A stretch of 64,000 bases of DNA, taken from positions 2,043,343 to 2,107,342 of the forward strand of contig JAGGNK010013670.1 in the NCBI GenBank assembly GCA_017590115.1, in the 5' to 3' direction. The notes beneath the pieces were generated by a model, which was given only the letters and a program-made list of their open reading frames with translations, made no database searches and was not told the origin of the DNA. The stretch is from Montifringilla adamsi (Eukaryota; Chordata; Aves; Passeriformes; Passeridae). Shown in pieces: positions 62,579 to 64,000 of the stretch; position 1 is the stretch's first letter, and every line of letters begins with the position of its first letter. A program made the position numbers and the translations under genes.

Positions 62579-62745
62579 TGTCTTGGTTTGAAAAGCCAGG
62601 TGTCTGCTAAGGAAGGCAGGAGCCTCCCCTGAAATGGAAAATGTAAACCCCCGCCCTCTGAATTATGATAATTTTGGAATTCAGGGGCTCTCAGGCAAAG
62701 ATATGGGAATAGGAATAACAGTTCTTTATTAGGGCCTAAGACACA
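62579..62745 (+). mobile_element. LTR fragment of an endogenous retrovirus
   Basis: TGTCTTGGTTTGAAAAGCC, GTGTCTGCTAAGGAAGGCAG, CTCTCAGGCAAAGATATGGG and ACAGTTCTTTATTAGGGCC resemble the start of a common songbird ERV LTR. It begins with TG but stops after about 165 bases, so it is truncated. No duplication is readable. Confidence 0.7.
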
Positions 62746-64000
62746 TTTCCAGGGTTATGTCCTGTTGAGGCTCAGCTGTGACTCACCTGCCACAGAGGGG
62801 ACAGCTTGGTGTCCACACTCACTCTGTGCCACTGCCACAAAAGCTGCCAAGCCCAGCTCTGCCCTTTCAGCCACTTCCAAAGCTCACAGAGCTCTCTCTG
62901 TGCCTTCGTGCACAGCTGTAAAAGCTGGATTTGTTTTTTCCCATGCGCCCACGAAGCTCTGCAGTGGGTGCTGCCCCTCTCGTTGGGCATGCAGAGGGCA
63001 GCCACAGCCTGTGCTTCCTGTTTGCAGAGCCCACTGAAGATGTGCTATGGAAGGGATAAGCATCAAAGAAATTATTTTTTAAAATGCTGTTTATTGACAT
63101 GCCATTTCAGGAGAAAGAGGTTTTTTTTCTTCCTCCACTTATCACAGATATCACAAGAGGAACAGACCAATTAGGGCTATTCCCTGAGCCATTCCCTCAA
63201 GGGTTTGGTGCAGGGCAGTGTATTACAGGAAAGCAGCATTGTTTGTACTCTAAATCATTTGTACCTGTGTTGAAATATCACTGAATTAATTCCTTGTGCT
63301 GGGAACAGTCCCCACATGATCCATCTGGGATACAAGGCCATGTGGATGGATCCTCAGTATCAGGCTCTTGGTCCTTGCCATGGTTTGATGTTTCTCTCCT
63401 GCCATCACACCATCCTCACTGCAGCATCATGACAAAACACATTATTCTCATCAAATACACCTGGGGGAATTCTTCTGTGGCAATTAGAGAGTACACCATG
63501 ATTTTATTGTAAGTTAGAGCCAAAATACCTACAGAAAGTGAAATTCATTGGGGCAGAAAGAAGGGGCCATGCTCAGGTACATTACTGAGAAAGACTGGTT
63601 TTGCTCATCCCTAATAAACCATCTGCATGTGATGTTTCACCCAGGTGGCCACGAGGTGCCCTCTGGGGTTTGCCCAGTGCTGAGAGGTGCCATCTGGGCT
63701 GTGCTGGGCCATGGCCAGGTCTCTGGTCCAAGAGAAGATGAGTTCAATGTTTGTCCCACATTGCAAGGCAAGATGTATTCTATCTGCCATCTGTATGGCA
63801 GTTCTCTTCTGTTCATTGGGCAGTTTTTCCTTGTCTCTTCCACACCCACTCCTCCCTCCAGGGGACATCTGCTGATAACTGGCTACTGAATGTCACTGCA
63901 TGGCTGATACAAATTACAGCAGCCCAAGAGGGAGGAGCCAAGCATTCCTAACTGGATATAAACTGAAGATTCTAGAACACCAACGTGGCTTCTCCACTGG
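62746..64000. other. Upstream intergenic
   Basis: No gene or repeat family recognised up to the right edge. Confidence 0.5.

Overview
The window is vertebrate nuclear DNA, almost certainly from a bird and probably a songbird. CR1 LINE 3' ends are scattered through it, several compact LTRs resemble songbird endogenous retrovirus LTRs, and no Alu, B1 or L1 sequence was noticed. Only one coding segment can be supported: the first coding exon of AUTS2 on the minus strand (21653-21943). It encodes 97 residues from the start methionine to an intact splice donor and lies in a CpG island. No other protein-coding gene or canonical tRNA or rRNA gene was recognised. The many other open frames of 60-240 codons look like chance frames, and several lie inside repeats.

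Layout. (1) 1-21652 is the 5' part of AUTS2 intron 1; transcription runs right to left and the intron continues beyond the left edge. It holds one complete solo LTR with an imperfect target-site duplication (3559-4026), one CR1 fragment (about 16257-16445), a CpG-retaining stretch at 1381-2070, and several AT-rich, repeat-free blocks that look like candidate conserved non-coding elements. (2) About 21290-23240 is the promoter and exon 1 region: two CpG-dense blocks separated by about 800 bases of strongly purine-skewed sequence. That middle stretch contains a run of 50 A (T on the sense strand) and a GT microsatellite. The outer CpG block holds paired E2F-like sites, an E-box and an NRF1-like site, and is interrupted by a 72-base assembly gap. 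(3) Directly upstream, 23232-23455 is a 12-bp-period minisatellite, followed by a CR1 3' end. (4) 23673-64000 is upstream intergenic DNA. It is repeat-poor to about 28 kb, then carries about twelve CR1 fragments, three solo LTRs of a single family in the same orientation (42904, 53564, 56437), an ERVL-like LTR (54645), an LTR fragment (62579) and a possible tRNA-derived SINE remnant (48279).

How the parts work together. AUTS2 encodes a nuclear regulator that converts certain PRC1 complexes to transcriptional activation, with a cytoplasmic role in Rac1-dependent neurite growth. The window captures its 5' control region: promoter, first exon, and flanking non-coding DNA that probably contains distal enhancers. 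No undescribed multi-gene system is visible. The most notable features are the unusual promoter architecture, the same-family solo LTR cluster and the non-coding blocks. All coordinates and repeat boundaries were read by eye.
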